From Agarophyton chilense (taxonomy: Eukaryota; Rhodophyta; Florideophyceae; Gracilariales; Gracilariaceae): DNA of 64,000 nucleotides. Position 1 is the stretch's first letter; each line of letters begins with the position of its first letter. Position numbers and translations under genes: made by a program. This document shows positions 63,501-64,000 of this stretch, in pieces. The notes under the pieces were generated by a model. That model did no database searches. It saw only the letters and a list, made by a program, of their open reading frames with translations, and had not been told where the DNA came from. The stretch is taken from contig JARGXX010000100.1 of assembly GCA_030374765.1 (NCBI GenBank), positions 868,001 to 932,000 on the forward strand, read 5' to 3'.

Positions 63501-64000
63501 GAACAAGTGCAAGTGGGAGACATCGGGCTCATGGGGGCTGCCTCCACTCTCCCCCTCCGTCTGGATAGGAAGGCAGTGGAGGGCGTGCGCTTGTTTGTAG
63601 GTGCGCCAGTCTCGGTGACAAGAATGATTTCCAATCGCAGTCCGCACTGGAGGACAAAAGTATAGCGCTTGTACTGCAGGGTTTATGTACATATTTGGTA
63701 GTGCATTTTCGAGGCCGCTAAAGCGTAAACACTTATTTTATTTGTGAAACACAAACCTTTCTATGCTTTCCCTTGCTACAAGATCCATATCTACGTACTT
63801 CGATCGTTCGGCTGGTTTGGACAAGTTAATTCTATTTGAATTGGCGTTTGAAACGCTCTCTACTGATGCGACTGATCCTCTTTCTCAGCGATATTTTTCC
63901 TTCGCAGATCTCAATTTCGATCGCTTCATGTGGCCACATTCTGAATTCCGAATAAAAGACGGAGGTGCTTGAGTGTAACAAACAAATCAATTTTGCTGAG
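63501..64000 (+). other. window end; one small ATG ORF at 63,763-63,972
   Basis: The 69-codon ORF MLSLATRSISTYFDRSAGLD... has reasonable residue mix (FELAFETLSTDATDPLSQRYFSFADLNFDRF) and could be a real small or partial gene. No family is recognised. Confidence 0.25.

Overview
The window is nuclear DNA of a eukaryote with a compact, transposon-rich genome. The few intact host genes are single uninterrupted reading frames, well apart, with TATA-like boxes 75-115 bases upstream of the ATG where one can be seen. Between them lie copia, gypsy, piggyBac and Harbinger elements in many states of decay. Compact intronless genes, secreted beta-trefoil repeats and abundant copia-type elements would suit a red macroalga; an oomycete or another alga cannot be excluded from sequence alone. 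No rRNA, convincing tRNA, CRISPR array or bacterial-style operon was seen.

Layout. 1-0.75 kb: gypsy integrase tail. 2.76-4.13 kb: intact CK1-like kinase with its promoter. 4.6-5.4 kb: a duplicated promoter-like repeat and a small coiled-coil ORF. 7.3-8.75 kb: intact secreted protein with two beta-trefoils (minus). 11.7-13.2 kb: decayed CAMK-like kinase carrying a 316-bp insert flanked by an 8-bp duplication. 15.58-16.11 kb: inverted, truncated second copy of the CK1 promoter and first 13 codons. 17.5-19.8 kb: gypsy pol (minus). 19.83-24.16 kb: full-length piggyBac element with transposase, an opposite-strand accessory ORF and a purine-skewed tail. 24.4-28.2 kb: a 134-codon ORF, a nonsense-ridden SAP-like gene and a Harbinger transposase with two stops. 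29.4-31 kb: GC-rich block, a cluster of three hairpins and a gypsy/copia hybrid relic. 31.95-32.66 kb: intact C2H2 zinc-finger gene. 35.38-40.46 kb: copia element with both LTRs and target-site duplication. 46.0-46.9 kb: second intact C2H2 gene. 49.6-56.1 kb: copia gag pieces, an unknown long coding region, and the chromodomain end of a gypsy element facing it. 56.56-59.46 kb: second, dead piggyBac element. 60-63.5 kb: long G+T-skewed tract, possibly a decayed gag-like gene on the minus strand.

How it fits together. Only four genes look intact and of host type: the CK1-like kinase, the beta-trefoil secreted protein and two zinc-finger proteins. The rest is mobile DNA and debris. The most unusual features are the accessory ORF of the first piggyBac element, a Tudor-like module inside the copia polyprotein, a long ORF of unknown family running antisense toward a chromodomain gypsy, and the inverted promoter copy of the CK1 gene that breaks at an AT-rich palindrome.
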